A DNA stretch of 64,000 bases, taken from Chloroflexota bacterium (GTDB lineage: Bacteria > Chloroflexota > Anaerolineae > Anaerolineales > E44-bin32). The stretch's first letter is position 1; each line of letters starts with the position of its first letter. The notes beneath the pieces were generated by a model. The model worked only from the letters and a program-made list of their open reading frames with translations, did no database searches and was not told the DNA's origin. The stretch spans positions 22,459 through 86,458 of the forward strand of contig JADFRG010000008.1 of the NCBI GenBank assembly GCA_022561385.1. Reading direction: 5' to 3'. The position numbers were made by a program, and so were the translations under genes. Positions 45,462-53,999 of the stretch are shown piece after piece.

Positions 45462-46730
45462 CTATCCGCTCCCTGCCGCGTAGCGAACGATATCTGCAGC
45501 CTCATACCAAATCAAGTGGGGAGAGCCATCCGCGTCGATGGCCAACTCGACCAGCTGTCCCAGCACCACGCTTCCCGGCTCCACGACCTCCTGACCGATC
45601 CAGCCTTCATCTGTCTTTTGCGCATAGATCAATTGGTCCCTATCGGTATAGGCGAGATGCAGGGTCCCCTCGCCATCGAAAGCCAGGGAGGTGATCTTTC
45701 TCGCTCCGGGGCTACCCATTCGGATGTTCTGAAGAGTCCCTACAGCTTCGATTTGCCAACCAGAGGCGTCTTGCCACGCATGACGCACCGTGCCGGATTC
45801 ACGGCTCTCAGCGACGTAGTAAGCGATGTGAGGAGTCCCGTCCGTATCGAAAATCAGTGAGGCGTATCGGCCGACGTCGCCTTGATTATCCACCACTTCC
45901 ACGGACCAGCCGCCCGCTCCAAGCGAAGCGAATTCCAACTGCTGATCACGATCGTTGTAGTAAGCGATGGCTGGCGATCCTGAGGGATCGAGCTGAATGC
46001 TGGTCGCGAATTCGTATTTGATCGACCCACTCCCTACTTCAACTACGACGACCGCTCCATCCACCAGCGTGGCATATTCGACTCCGCTCCCACTCCCAAA
46101 CTGCGAGGGGTCTATGGCAGCCGTATGCCAGACGCCGGCCTCGTCCACGACGATCGAGTTGTCCCATCCGTCATGTCCATCATCTGCGACCGTCGTCAAT
46201 TCCCAGCCGCTCTCGGTGAGCTGAGCGATGACTTCATCGCCAAGCGCCGGATCAAACTGAAGGCCCTGATGATCGTGGTAGGCGATGAGGGGCTCGCCGC
46301 TCGGGTTCAAGGCCAAATCGATCGGACCGTAGAAATACCCCCCGACTACGGTCTCAACTTCGAAATCGCCGTTGCGATTTTGGGCATAGAAAAGCGCCCC
46401 GCGGTCGGCCTCGGTCAGAAAAGTAACATGGGCGACTCCTTCCGCATCCATCGCAAACGCGGGCTTGATACCCTCACCGACCTCCTGCACTTCCCATGTC
46501 AAGGAGATCTCCCCGATCTGGATGGATGGGGCCGCGATGACCATCTCTTCCGGAGCTGCGGTGGGCCCAGGTTCGGTGGCGGCGGTGCTCGGCTCTTCCT
46601 CGGTCGCAATCGGCCCCGGTTGAGCGACGGCAGTACTCGGCCTTGCGGTGTCCTCCGCGACATTGGAACACGCCGCGAGCGCCGTGAAAAGAATCGGAAT
46701 ACCGATAACTAATGTTTTGGTTGGATGCAT
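45462..46730 (-). CDS. Secreted lipoprotein with propeller-like repeats
   Basis: Protein of 422 aa from ATG 46730, chosen because it has a GGAGG site 8 nt upstream and gives a lipoprotein signal (KTLVIGIPILFTALAAC with lipobox LAAC). A Thr/Pro/Glu-rich spacer follows. The rest is made of repeated strand units of the kind 'IQLDPSGSPAIAYYNDRDQ', 'LIFDTDGTPHIAYYV' and 'LAFDGEGTLHLAYTDRDQ', spaced about 50 residues, typical of a beta-propeller made of D-x-x-G-x-x-H/A-x-A-Y blades. I see six or so blades. Function is unknown; it should be displayed on the outer face of the membrane. It converges on the rRNA terminator. Confidence 0.8.
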   Translation of the reverse strand: MHPTKTLVIGIPILFTALAACSNVAEDTARPSTAVAQPGPIATEEEPSTAATEPGPTAAPEEMVIAAPSIQIGEISLTWEVQEVGEGIKPAFAMDAEGVAHVTFLTEADRGALFYAQNRNGDFEVETVVGGYFYGPIDLALNPSGEPLIAYHDHQGLQFDPALGDEVIAQLTESGWELTTVADDGHDGWDNSIVVDEAGVWHTAAIDPSQFGSGSGVEYATLVDGAVVVVEVGSGSIKYEFATSIQLDPSGSPAIAYYNDRDQQLEFASLGAGGWSVEVVDNQGDVGRYASLIFDTDGTPHIAYYVAESRESGTVRHAWQDASGWQIEAVGTLQNIRMGSPGARKITSLAFDGEGTLHLAYTDRDQLIYAQKTDEGWIGQEVVEPGSVVLGQLVELAIDADGSPHLIWYEAADIVRYAAGSG

Positions 46731-47405
46731 AACCACGACCTCCAGATGCCGAATAGTCGGCTGACTGCACATAGACTAATCGGGCCAACATCGAAAGACG
46801 GTAATCTCGAAGACAGTGTCGATTGGAGTATTTCCCCTCTCCTGGAAGGCCCATTCATAACGGATCGATTGTGGCCTGACATCCCGTAAGATGGACCCCC
46901 GAAAGGCCGCCGGCCAACAGGCCTACTCATAACAAATCAATTCTGGTCGGGCACCCCATGGGATCTGCCTCACGGAAGCCCGCGGGCCAGGGGGGCCACG
47001 CATAACGGGTTTATGGCGGCCCGACATCCCGTTGAAGGGAAGTTCTCCCAACTCATAAATTTAACCGTTTCCGGCCCATCTGGTCGAAATCTGGAGCCCG
47101 GGTTCGTTGTTCCGTCGGTAGTCCACTGATCTGGGTGAGGAATTTGAGGAGGCTCAGATGCCACGCAGATTGCCCAGCGGCGTGCTCGCCCGTTGAGGGC
47201 TGGAGTGCAACAGCCGTGATCCGATCAACAAGGACGTACAACGCCGTAAGCGTCGCAGCCTCCTTCACACCCGATCGATCCCTCATATATGAGAATCGAG
47301 TGAATTCAGAGTTTTCCCACCATGGGGGGAGATCCGACTTCCCTGCCTTCGGCGTAATGGATAGCGAGAAGGCACGTGTACGTATCCGAACCTCAAGGAG
47401 GAGAA
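46731..47405. other. Long gene-free region with decayed tandem repeats
   Basis: 675 bp between the divergent lipoprotein genes. Its left third holds three ~72 bp repeats (46841-47036). Open frames on the minus strand reach 139 codons (47053-47472) but cross the next gene's start and show no motif. The right end holds the AAGGAGGAG ribosome site of the next gene. Confidence 0.6.
46841..47036. repeat. Three decayed ~72 bp repeats similar to tRNA-Ile 3' end and spacer
   Basis: The common core CATAAC is at 46856, 46928 and 47001, spaced 72 and 73 bp. The first copy reads CTGGAAGGCCCATTCATAAC, almost the same as CTGGAAGGCCCACTCATAAC at the end of tRNA-Ile (41425-41444); similarity continues through TGGCCTGAC. 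Copies 1 and 3 share GACATCCCGT. Confidence 0.7.
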
Positions 47406-48197
47406 ATGAACACCATGAAAATGAGCTTGTTAGGAGGCGCGCTGGCCTTGATCGCGGCCGGCTGTGCCACACCGACCGCGGAGCCTAGCGCCGTTCCGGT
47501 TCCAACCGAGGAACCGACGGAGGAGATGGCCGAAGCCATGGCGCCGGCCGTGAAGGTAAGCGACCAGGACGCCAGCGGTGGGACGGTCACGATCGACGAA
47601 GTTGTATCTGATGGACCGGGCTGGTTGGTGATCCATATCACCAGGGACGGTGGTCCCGGGCCGGTCATCGGCCAATCCGCAGTGGAAGCGGGGAGCAACA
47701 TGGGCGTGACGGTAGACATCGACCTGGATAAGGCCACCGGCCAACTCTTTGCCATGCTTCACCTGGATGCCGGCACCGTCGGAGAGTACGAGTTTCCCGG
47801 CGACGATGCCCCGGTTTTTGTGGACGATGTGATTGTGAACGTGCCTTTCGAGGCCACTTTCCCCGTCGATGACTCCGTAACAGCAGAGGATCAAGCCGCG
47901 GTCGATGGAACGGTCACGATTGCCTTCGTATCGGCGGCCGCACCGGGCTGGATCGTGATCCATGCGCAGGCCGATGGTGCACCGGGTCCCGTCATTGGGT
48001 CCGCACCGATCTTTTTGGGCTACAACGCGGACGTTGCGGTTGAAATCGACATGGGCGCGGCGACGGATACCCTGTACGCCATGATGCACCTCGACTTAGG
48101 CGCGGCCGGTGTTTATGAATTCCCCGGCGACGATGTGCCTGTGTTCGACGCAGATGGCAATGTCGTGCTTGCACCCTTCGCGCTGCTAGCAGAATAA
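47406..48197 (+). CDS. Lipoprotein with two DUF7282-like repeats
   Basis: Protein of 263 aa from ATG 47406, which has an AAGGAGGAG site and a lipoprotein signal (MSLLGGALALIAAGC). Two ~105-residue repeats follow. Both have the form V-x-DQ ... G-TV-x-I ... PGW-(L/I)-VIH ... GPVIG ... G-x-N ... (L/M)-YAMMHLD or LFAMLHLD ... Y-EFPGDD-x-PVF, matching the DUF7282 domain I know from haloarchaeal and Chloroflexota surface proteins. No cofactor residues are conserved beyond the His and Asp in MLHLD. It is a paralogue of 50854-51915 but lacks the latter's cupredoxin domain. Role unknown. Confidence 0.85.
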   Translation: MNTMKMSLLGGALALIAAGCATPTAEPSAVPVPTEEPTEEMAEAMAPAVKVSDQDASGGTVTIDEVVSDGPGWLVIHITRDGGPGPVIGQSAVEAGSNMGVTVDIDLDKATGQLFAMLHLDAGTVGEYEFPGDDAPVFVDDVIVNVPFEATFPVDDSVTAEDQAAVDGTVTIAFVSAAAPGWIVIHAQADGAPGPVIGSAPIFLGYNADVAVEIDMGAATDTLYAMMHLDLGAAGVYEFPGDDVPVFDADGNVVLAPFALLAE

Positions 48198-48370
48198 GCC
48201 GGGCGCGAACACCGCGAGTGACGTCAGCGCGGGAGACGCCAATGTGAGTCCCGCTCGGTCCTGGATGTTCTGGGATGTCTGAAGTCATGTAAGTCAGCGG
48301 TACCCGTAAACGCAATGCGGGCTGAGGCCCCACTCAAGTGACCTCGGCTCTGCGCTTCTCAGACATGACA

Positions 48371-48413
48371 ATACCGAAGGGGCCGGTCTACTAACCGGCC
48401 CCTTCGGTATTTT
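48371..48413. terminator. Bidirectional terminator
   Basis: A perfect 17-bp stem, 48371-48387 with 48394-48410 (core CCGAAGGGGCCGGT), loop CTACTA, then TTTAT. It ends the DUF7282 lipoprotein gene and the converging doxX. Confidence 0.9.
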
Positions 48414-48431
48414 ATGGATCAAACAACCTGT

Positions 48432-49019
48432 TCAAACCGGCACAAATTCAGCTTCTTGCGGGCTCCGTTTACTGGCTTTCCAGGGAGTCCCGAGCCACCG
48501 CAGCAGGAAGTAATCCGCTCCGTAGTGACCGGCCACCTTCCAGGCCAAGATCAGCCCGATGGCGACTACAAACAGCACAGGATTGGTGCTGGCGGAGCCT
48601 GCCATCATAAAGTTCCAGTTCATGAGCGCTCCGAAGAGAGCCGCGATCCCTGCAAAGGCACCGATCACGAGCGCCGCGCCGACGAGCAGCTCACCGTAAG
48701 CGACCACTTTTCCAAACCAAGTGTAGGCTTCCACCTCCAACAAGGCCTGAATAAACGAGCGGTACCAATCAAAGGCGATTGGCGGCCTTCCGGCCTCCGG
48801 GATGGCGATAGCGTTCGTCCAATATCCCTTTAGTGCCTGCCCCCCATCCACCCATGCCGGATTGCTCACCTTGTGCAGAGCTGCATCAACCCACCAATAG
48901 CCTAGCCATAGGCGCGGCACCAACCAGATCAGACCGGCTCGCGGGCTGTTGAAGAGCCACTCCACAAGGGGAGCATCGGCGATCGTTGATCCTCTCGGGA
49001 TCCTAAATTTGGGGCTCAT
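48432..49019 (-). CDS. DoxX-family membrane protein
   Basis: Protein of 195 aa with four membrane helices: AGLIWLVPRLWLGYWWVDAALHK, FGKVVAYGELLVGAALVIGAFAGIAALFGALMNWNFM, and NPVLFVVAIGLILAWKVAGHYGADYFLL. E-x-x-V/L-G and the final GADYFLLRWLG are DoxX/DoxD (TQO small subunit-like) traits. Relatives serve in thiosulfate:quinone oxidation or oxidative stress complexes at the membrane; which applies here is open. A GGAGGGA site precedes ATG 49019. It is divergent from the ECF sigma gene by about 130 bp, so shared control is plausible. Confidence 0.85.
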   Translation of the reverse strand: MSPKFRIPRGSTIADAPLVEWLFNSPRAGLIWLVPRLWLGYWWVDAALHKVSNPAWVDGGQALKGYWTNAIAIPEAGRPPIAFDWYRSFIQALLEVEAYTWFGKVVAYGELLVGAALVIGAFAGIAALFGALMNWNFMMAGSASTNPVLFVVAIGLILAWKVAGHYGADYFLLRWLGTPWKASKRSPQEAEFVPV

Positions 49020-49150
49020 TTTTCCCTCCTTTAAGCAAGTTGTTCGACAGCTTCGATTTTAAAGATTCGGTGGACCGGGCATAAGTGATAAATTTCACAT
49101 ATCGATGTTACATAAAGCTGTAAGGGGGGATAGTTATAATCCCCGACGCG

Positions 49151-49717
49151 GTGAACAACATCGATCTGGCCGAAGATGCCGTACTGATGAGGAAAGTGGC
49201 TGGCGGAGATCGCCGCGCTTTCTTGAGTCTTTACGACAAGTATGCGGCCAGGGTTTATGGCCTGGCGCTGCGCGTACTTGGCGACCGGATGACTGCGGAA
49301 GAGATCGCTCAGGACGCGTTCGTCAGGATGTGGACTCGGGCCGAGACCTTCGACCCGAAACGCGGTAGGCTTTCCTCCTGGCTGCTCACCATCACCCGTC
49401 GCCTGGCACTGGATCGGATCCGTTTTGAATCCCGCCGCCCACCGACTTCGAACTATTCCAATCCCGGCGAAGCTCCCGAATACGTCCCCGATCCAGCGAG
49501 CGAAACCGAGGAAGCTCGCTGGGCGACTCTGAAGTTCGCCCTCAATACACTTCCTGAGGAACAGCGATTGGTGATCGAGCTGGCCTTCTACCATGGCATG
49601 TCGCACAGCCAAATCGCGGAATACCAGGCGACCCCGCTCGGGACGGTTAAGACCCGACTTCGGCTCGGAATGAAAAAATTACGGCTGGAATGGGACCAGG
49701 GGGAGAAATCCAATTGA
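49151..49717 (+). CDS. ECF sigma factor (SigK-like)
   Basis: RNA polymerase sigma factor of 188 aa. Region 2 (FLSLYDKYAARVYGLALRVLGDRMTAEEIAQDAFVRMWTRAETFDPKRGRLSSWLLTITRRLALDRIR) and region 4 (FALNTLPEEQRLVIELAFYHGMSHSQIAEYQATPLGTVKTRLRLGMKKLR) are both complete. The short linker with no region 3 is the ECF type. The start is GTG 49151. The RskA-like anti-sigma gene follows after 39 bp, the usual pair. Likely targets are the neighbouring doxX and DUF7282/cupredoxin genes, but no promoter motif could be proved. Confidence 0.94.
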   Translation: MNNIDLAEDAVLMRKVAGGDRRAFLSLYDKYAARVYGLALRVLGDRMTAEEIAQDAFVRMWTRAETFDPKRGRLSSWLLTITRRLALDRIRFESRRPPTSNYSNPGEAPEYVPDPASETEEARWATLKFALNTLPEEQRLVIELAFYHGMSHSQIAEYQATPLGTVKTRLRLGMKKLRLEWDQGEKSN

Positions 49718-49756
49718 CGAAGCCCAGCGTTAATACTAGAGGGGAGGGTTGAGCGG

Positions 49757-50491
49757 ATGGATCACCAAGCCGAAGAGCAGCTGGCAGCTTATGTGTTGGG
49801 CGCCTTGGATCCCGAGGAGCGCTTGCAAGTGGAGGCTCACCTGAGTGGATGCCCAAGGTGTCAAGCCGCGCTCGCAGCTTACGAAGGTGTCGCGCAGGGG
49901 TTATTACATGCCGCGGATCCTAAACGTCCCCCAAGGTCCATTCGCTCCAACCTGGCAAAGCAGCTAGGCAAGACCAGGGCCCGTCCCAGTTGGAGGAGAT
50001 CCCTGCAGAGAGTTCCCGCGGCGGGGCTCGGGCTGGCGGTCGGCTTGATAATCCTCCTGACAGCAAATCTCGGATTATTGGTTCAATCTCAGCGGCTAAT
50101 TGAGCAAGGCCAGAAGGCTCTGGCTCAGCAGCAAGCCGGGCAGACCGCGGTTGCGCTCGCTAGTTATCCTAGCTCCCAGGTTGCGCTGATCGAGGAAGAC
50201 GGTGTACGAGGGACCTTCGTCTACGATCCGAGCCTTCCTGTTGCAGTCATGTATGTCTGGGGCCTCCCGCGCCTCTCCGACGACCAGGTGTACCAGGCCT
50301 GGCTGGTCGACGCTCAAGGTGAGCGTCTCAACGGCGGCCTGATAACCTTCGGCGCGGATCAAGGCTTCGGCTGGCTGATGATTGAGGCGCCGAAAATGAT
50401 GGAGGACTATATCGCCTTGGGGGTCACCCTGGAACCGGCCGGAGGAAGTCCTGCGCCCACCGGGCCCCGGATTCTTGGGGTTGATCTTTAA
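49757..50491 (+). CDS. RskA-like anti-sigma factor
   Basis: Membrane protein of 244 aa holding the ECF factor inactive. The N-terminal cytoplasmic zinc-type anti-sigma domain has LAAYVLGALDPEERLQVEAHLSGCPRCQAAL, with His and the C-x2-C. A transmembrane helix is at about 93-115 (AAGLGLAVGLIILLTANLGLLV). The outer part matches the RskA C-terminal domain: GVRGTFVYDPSLPVAVMYVWGLPRLSDDQVYQAWLVDAQGERLNGGLI and AGGSPAPTGPRILGVDL. GGGGAGGG lies upstream of ATG 49757. Release probably follows outer-surface proteolysis or ligand sensing. Confidence 0.92.
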   Translation: MDHQAEEQLAAYVLGALDPEERLQVEAHLSGCPRCQAALAAYEGVAQGLLHAADPKRPPRSIRSNLAKQLGKTRARPSWRRSLQRVPAAGLGLAVGLIILLTANLGLLVQSQRLIEQGQKALAQQQAGQTAVALASYPSSQVALIEEDGVRGTFVYDPSLPVAVMYVWGLPRLSDDQVYQAWLVDAQGERLNGGLITFGADQGFGWLMIEAPKMMEDYIALGVTLEPAGGSPAPTGPRILGVDL

Positions 50492-50853
50492 CTCGCCCTC
50501 GGAACAACCATTCCCATGCTTCGGAAATTGATGCTTTCAATGCCACCCGAGTATCTCGTTCGGAGTGTCGGGCACCTGTTATTGTTAGCTGCGCCCGCGG
50601 TTGAGCTCGAATGAACTGTGCCGCCGCGTCCGGGACCCCTTGGCATCCTTGAATCGGATCTCCTCTGGCGCCCCGAGTTCGCTAGCCTCAATGGAGCGCC
50701 GACCGGTTCTATGCCCATCGGCTGGCGAGCGCCCTCATCGTGTCCGAATAAGACAGTGAAAGCCGAGTTGAAAGGAGAGATCCAGTCCGACTTACTCTGA
50801 CGTACTGCCAATAACGCCGAACTTGAATTTGACCAAGTACCCAAGGAGGCACA
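50492..50853. other. Gene-free region before the cupredoxin lipoprotein
   Basis: 362 bp with no convincing gene; a 60-codon frame (50618-50800) has no motif. The right end holds the AAGGAGG ribosome site. A TCCGACTT word about 60 bp before the start also occurs before the paralogue at 47406, a possible but unproved shared promoter element. Confidence 0.5.
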
Positions 50854-51915
50854 ATGAGGCCGACAAAACTATCGTTATTAGCTGGAGGATTCGCGCTCGT
50901 GCTCGTTGGATGCTCGAGCGCTACAACTGAACCGGCGGCCGCGCCCACCGCTGCCGAGGTGCAGGCCGCGGAGCCGGTTGTACCTTCCGTCACGGTTGTC
51001 GATCAGGACGTAAGCGGCGGAACGGTGACGATCGGGGAAGTGGTAGCCGATCGGCCTGGCTGGATCGTAATTCACATCTCGCAGGACGGTGCACCGGGTC
51101 CGGTCATCGGTCAATCTGCTGTCCCAGAAGGAAGCAGCTCAAACGTGGAGGTGGAAATCGACCTCGAGATGGCGACCGAGCAATTGTTCGCCATGCTGCA
51201 TTTTGATGCAGGAACCGAAGGGGTGTACGAGTTCCCTGGCGACGATGCGCCGGTATTTGTTGATGACGTGATCGTGAACGTGCCCTTCCAGGCTGAGTTT
51301 CAAATCGAAGACGCGGTAAGTGTGAGCGATCAAGCTGCGTCGAATGGCACGGTCAGGGTGGATCTGGTTTCCTCGCAGGAACCGGGCTGGATCGTGATCC
51401 ATGCCGCCGCGGATGGGGCCCCGGGCGCAGTCATTGGATTTGCTCCGGTCGGGATCGGCAGCAATACCGATGTATCCGTCGATATCGATCTTGAGCAGGC
51501 GACCGAGACGCTGTACGCGATGCTGCACTTGGATCTGGGCGTCGCAGGAGAATACGAATTCCCAGGGGACGACGCGCCGGTGTTCGACGGTGCAGGAAAT
51601 GTTGTGTTGGCTCCGTTTGCACTCCTGGAGTCCCAGGCCGCAGCCGGAGGGGAAGAAGTCCGGGTGGTGGACGTCGATTTCAGGTTGAAAGTCATCACGA
51701 TACCGGTCGGCACAACGGTGACCTTCGTCTACGATGCCAACCTGCCACACACGGCCACCTCCGACACAGGTCTCTTCGATAGCGGAACGCTCAAAGAAGG
51801 AGATACTTTTTCCTTTACCTTCGACGAAGCAGGAGAATTTCCATACTTTTGTAAGTTTCATGGAGGCCCCGGCGGAAGTGGAATGTCGGGATCTGTGGTC
51901 GTAACCGAGGGCTAG
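50854..51915 (+). CDS. Lipoprotein with two DUF7282-like repeats and a cupredoxin domain
   Basis: Protein of 353 aa. The lipoprotein signal is LSLLAGGFALVLVGC. Two DUF7282-like repeats cover about 45-265 (PGWIVIHISQDGAPGPVIGQ; PGWIVIHAAADGAPGAVIGF; each ending in YEFPGDDAPVF). The last ~85 residues are a plastocyanin-like fold with type 1 copper ligands: His in LPHTA, Cys and His in FPYFCKFHGG, and Met in GSGMSG. All four ligands are present, so copper binding and electron transfer on the cell surface are likely. It is the extended paralogue of the lipoprotein at 47406-48197, and lies after the ECF sigma/anti-sigma pair. A strong terminator follows. Confidence 0.9.
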   Translation: MRPTKLSLLAGGFALVLVGCSSATTEPAAAPTAAEVQAAEPVVPSVTVVDQDVSGGTVTIGEVVADRPGWIVIHISQDGAPGPVIGQSAVPEGSSSNVEVEIDLEMATEQLFAMLHFDAGTEGVYEFPGDDAPVFVDDVIVNVPFQAEFQIEDAVSVSDQAASNGTVRVDLVSSQEPGWIVIHAAADGAPGAVIGFAPVGIGSNTDVSVDIDLEQATETLYAMLHLDLGVAGEYEFPGDDAPVFDGAGNVVLAPFALLESQAAAGGEEVRVVDVDFRLKVITIPVGTTVTFVYDANLPHTATSDTGLFDSGTLKEGDTFSFTFDEAGEFPYFCKFHGGPGGSGMSGSVVVTEG

Positions 51916-51934
51916 TTCTCATCCTCCAAATTGG

Positions 51935-51968
51935 GAAAAGGGTCAGCAGGCAGCTGACCCTTTTCATT
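51935..51968 (+). terminator. Terminator after the cupredoxin lipoprotein
   Basis: GAAAAGGGTCAGC (51935-51947) pairs perfectly with GCTGACCCTTTTC (51953-51965) around AGGCA, followed by ATTTC. Confidence 0.88.
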
Positions 51969-52058
51969 TCTGCAGCCTATTGGGATACACCTTCAAAGGC
52001 CGCCGCTCCTTTCTCTCAATCGAATTCAGGCCGATGAGCACTTCGTAGGCCTCTGAGT

Positions 52059-52064
52059 TATCAT
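52059..52064 (+). promoter_or_regulatory. -10 (TATCAT) of the second ECF sigma gene
   Basis: TATCAT ends 9 nt before ATG 52074, with no Shine-Dalgarno; likely leaderless. The -35 is not clear. Confidence 0.4.
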
Positions 52065-52073
52065 GGCCGAGCC

Positions 52074-52670
52074 ATGGACGAGTTGGCGCTTATCCAAGGA
52101 GCGAAGTCGGGCGACCTGGATGCCTTCAACCGTCTGGTCTTGAATTACCAGGGGTTGGCATTTAACGTCGCCCTGCGCATTATGGGGGACGAACCCTCGG
52201 CAGCCGACGCGACCCAGGAGGCTTTCATTTCGGCCTATCGTGGATTGAAACGATATCGTGGAGGCTCGTTCCGCGCCTGGCTGCTGCGCATCGTTACCAA
52301 CGCCTGCTACGACGAGCTTCGCCGCCTCAAACGGCGGCCGGCGGCCTCTCTGGATGAAATGATGGAGCAAGAGGCTGCTCTGCCGGTTGCCAGCCCGACA
52401 GAAGGCCCGGAGGCCGCGGTTCAACGGTCGGAATTGATCCGGGTGATAGAAGATTGCCTTCAGGGCCTGGCGCCCGAGTTCAGGGTGGTAGCAGTTCTGG
52501 TCGATATTCAAGGCTTCAACTACCAGGAAGTGGCCGAATCCATTGGAAAACCCCTGGGGACGGTCAAGAGCCGCCTGGCGCGGGCCCGGGCCAAGCTTAG
52601 AGAATGCCTGCAGGAACATGGGGAACTCCTGCCGACTTCGATTCGTCTACAGAACGAGGCGGCCCGATGA
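52074..52670 (+). CDS. ECF sigma factor (RpoE/SigW-like)
   Basis: Second ECF sigma factor, 198 aa. Region 2: FNRLVLNYQGLAFNVALRIMGDEPSAADATQEAFISAYRGLKRYRGGSFRAWLLRIVTNACYDELRRLKRR. Region 4: LIRVIEDCLQGLAPEFRVVAVLVDIQGFNYQEVAESIGKPLGTVKSRLARARAKLRECL. An ECF-type linker joins them. The anti-sigma gene overlaps its stop by ATGA, so the two are translationally coupled. It is not closely alike the factor at 49151, so two separate regulons are expected. Confidence 0.94.
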   Translation: MDELALIQGAKSGDLDAFNRLVLNYQGLAFNVALRIMGDEPSAADATQEAFISAYRGLKRYRGGSFRAWLLRIVTNACYDELRRLKRRPAASLDEMMEQEAALPVASPTEGPEAAVQRSELIRVIEDCLQGLAPEFRVVAVLVDIQGFNYQEVAESIGKPLGTVKSRLARARAKLRECLQEHGELLPTSIRLQNEAAR

Positions 52671-53473
52671 CCGACATAGAAGGGACAACACACAGGGACT
52701 TGGAGCGGCTCTCGGCTTTTATGGATGGTGAACTCAGCCCTGCCGAAGCCGAGAAGCTCGCGGCGCGCCTGAAAACGGATAAGCAACTCAGCGGAACGCT
52801 TGAGGGCCTGCGGGCGACCGCGGCGGTTGTGGGCGGCCTCCCCGATGTCCGTCCGCCGCAGAGCTTCGCGCTGACCGAAGAGATGGTGCGGCCGCGGCGA
52901 GCCTATCCCATCCTGCAATTGAGCACGGCCATGGCCGCTTTAGGATTCGTTTTAGTGGTCGGGGCTGATTTATACCTAAACAACATCGGGAGCTCCGCGG
53001 TCGATATTCCCGAGCAGGCATTTTTCGCGGCCGACGAATTGGCCTCGCAGGCTGAAGAGCGGCCTGCCGACGCAGCGCCGGCGGCGGCCCCCGGCCTCGA
53101 GGAGGCGGCCGCGGAGCCGGCCCCAGGTGAACTGGCGGCCGCAGCCGAGCCTCAGGCCGATTCTATAGAAGATGCCGATGTCCTGCCCGCCCAGCCTATC
53201 CTGGGCGCGGACGAGGCCGCGGCTGGCGAAGCGCGCGCCGAGCAGGGGGCAGCCGAGCCAGAGGCGGTGTTCGAGGAGCAGCTAGCCGCGGAGGGAGCGC
53301 TCAAAGCCGACGGGCAGCGGGAATCCCTGACCGAGGAGTTGCCCGCGCAAGTGAGTGTCGCGGAGGAGGCCGCTCCTTTCTCACAGGGTCCGCTGCGGGT
53401 CGTAGAGATCGGTCTGGCTGCGATCGTAATCCTCCTGCTTGGGCTTACACTCTGGGTTCGTCAGAGAGGTTGA
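52667..53473 (+). CDS. Anti-sigma factor with long acidic linker
   Basis: Protein of 268 aa from ATG 52667 (ATGA overlap with the sigma gene, GAGGCGG site). The N-terminal domain resembles RseA-type anti-sigma domains (RDLERLSAFMDGELSPAEAEKLAARLKTDKQLSGTLEGLRA) without zinc cysteines. A first membrane helix (LSTAMAALGFVLVVGADLYL) is followed by about 120 residues rich in Ala, Glu and Pro (for instance EEAAAEPAPGELAAAAEPQAD) outside. A second helix lies at the C-terminus (VVEIGLAAIVILLLGLTLWV). The two-helix arrangement with an acidic outer loop is unusual for this class. The Nudix gene begins at its stop codon. Confidence 0.8.
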   Translation: MTDIEGTTHRDLERLSAFMDGELSPAEAEKLAARLKTDKQLSGTLEGLRATAAVVGGLPDVRPPQSFALTEEMVRPRRAYPILQLSTAMAALGFVLVVGADLYLNNIGSSAVDIPEQAFFAADELASQAEERPADAAPAAAPGLEEAAAEPAPGELAAAAEPQADSIEDADVLPAQPILGADEAAAGEARAEQGAAEPEAVFEEQLAAEGALKADGQRESLTEELPAQVSVAEEAAPFSQGPLRVVEIGLAAIVILLLGLTLWVRQRG

Positions 53474-53976
53474 TGGCCGAGAGGGAACCCATCCAATTCT
53501 GCACGACCTGCGGCTCAAAAGTAGAGCAGCGTCAGGCGTTCGGGCAGCTCCGTCCGGTTTGCAGCTCCTGTGGGCGGGTGCATTTTCTGGATCCCAAAGT
53601 GGGCGCAGGAGTTTTGCTTTCAAAGGACGATAAGATTCTGCTCGTTCGTCGCGCGGTGGAACCGGAGTTAGGCAAGTGGACTATCCCCGCCGGCTTTGTG
53701 GAGGGGGACGAAGATCCGAAAGATACTGCCGTTCGTGAGTGTAAGGAGGAAACTGGGCTCGAAGTACGGATTGTGAGCATCCTGGATGTGATTCATGGAA
53801 GAGAACATTCAAGCGGGGCCAGCATCGTGATTATTTATACGGGCGAGATCATCGGTGGGGATCTTATCGCCGGCGACGATGCAGACGCAGCCGATTTTTT
53901 TGTTCCCTCCAAACTGCCGCCGCTGGCATTCGAAGCCACCCGGGTGGCCATCGAGGGCTGGAAGTCCCAGGTTTAA
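53473..53976 (+). CDS. Nudix hydrolase with N-terminal zinc ribbon
   Basis: Protein of 167 aa. A zinc ribbon ([11 protein letters not shown]...VCSSCGR, two C-x2-C pairs) precedes a Nudix fold with the full Nudix box [25 protein letters not shown]. The build is that of NudC/YjaD-like or ADP-ribose pyrophosphatase-like proteins that cut nucleoside diphosphate derivatives; the substrate is unknown. ATG 53473 overlaps the anti-sigma TGA by one base; a TTG three bases earlier is possible. trmD follows after 23 bp. Confidence 0.92.
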   Translation: MAEREPIQFCTTCGSKVEQRQAFGQLRPVCSSCGRVHFLDPKVGAGVLLSKDDKILLVRRAVEPELGKWTIPAGFVEGDEDPKDTAVRECKEETGLEVRIVSILDVIHGREHSSGASIVIIYTGEIIGGDLIAGDDADAADFFVPSKLPPLAFEATRVAIEGWKSQV

Positions 53977-53999
53977 GCGACCCCGGGCAATCGCGCAAC

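Noticed and set aside
47053-47472. 139-codon minus-strand frame, possible decayed integrase
   Set aside because: No catalytic R-H-R-Y or other motif could be found, and it overlaps the signal peptide region of the lipoprotein gene.
50618-50800. 60-codon frame before the cupredoxin lipoprotein
   Set aside because: No ribosome site, no hydrophobic or domain pattern; probably chance.
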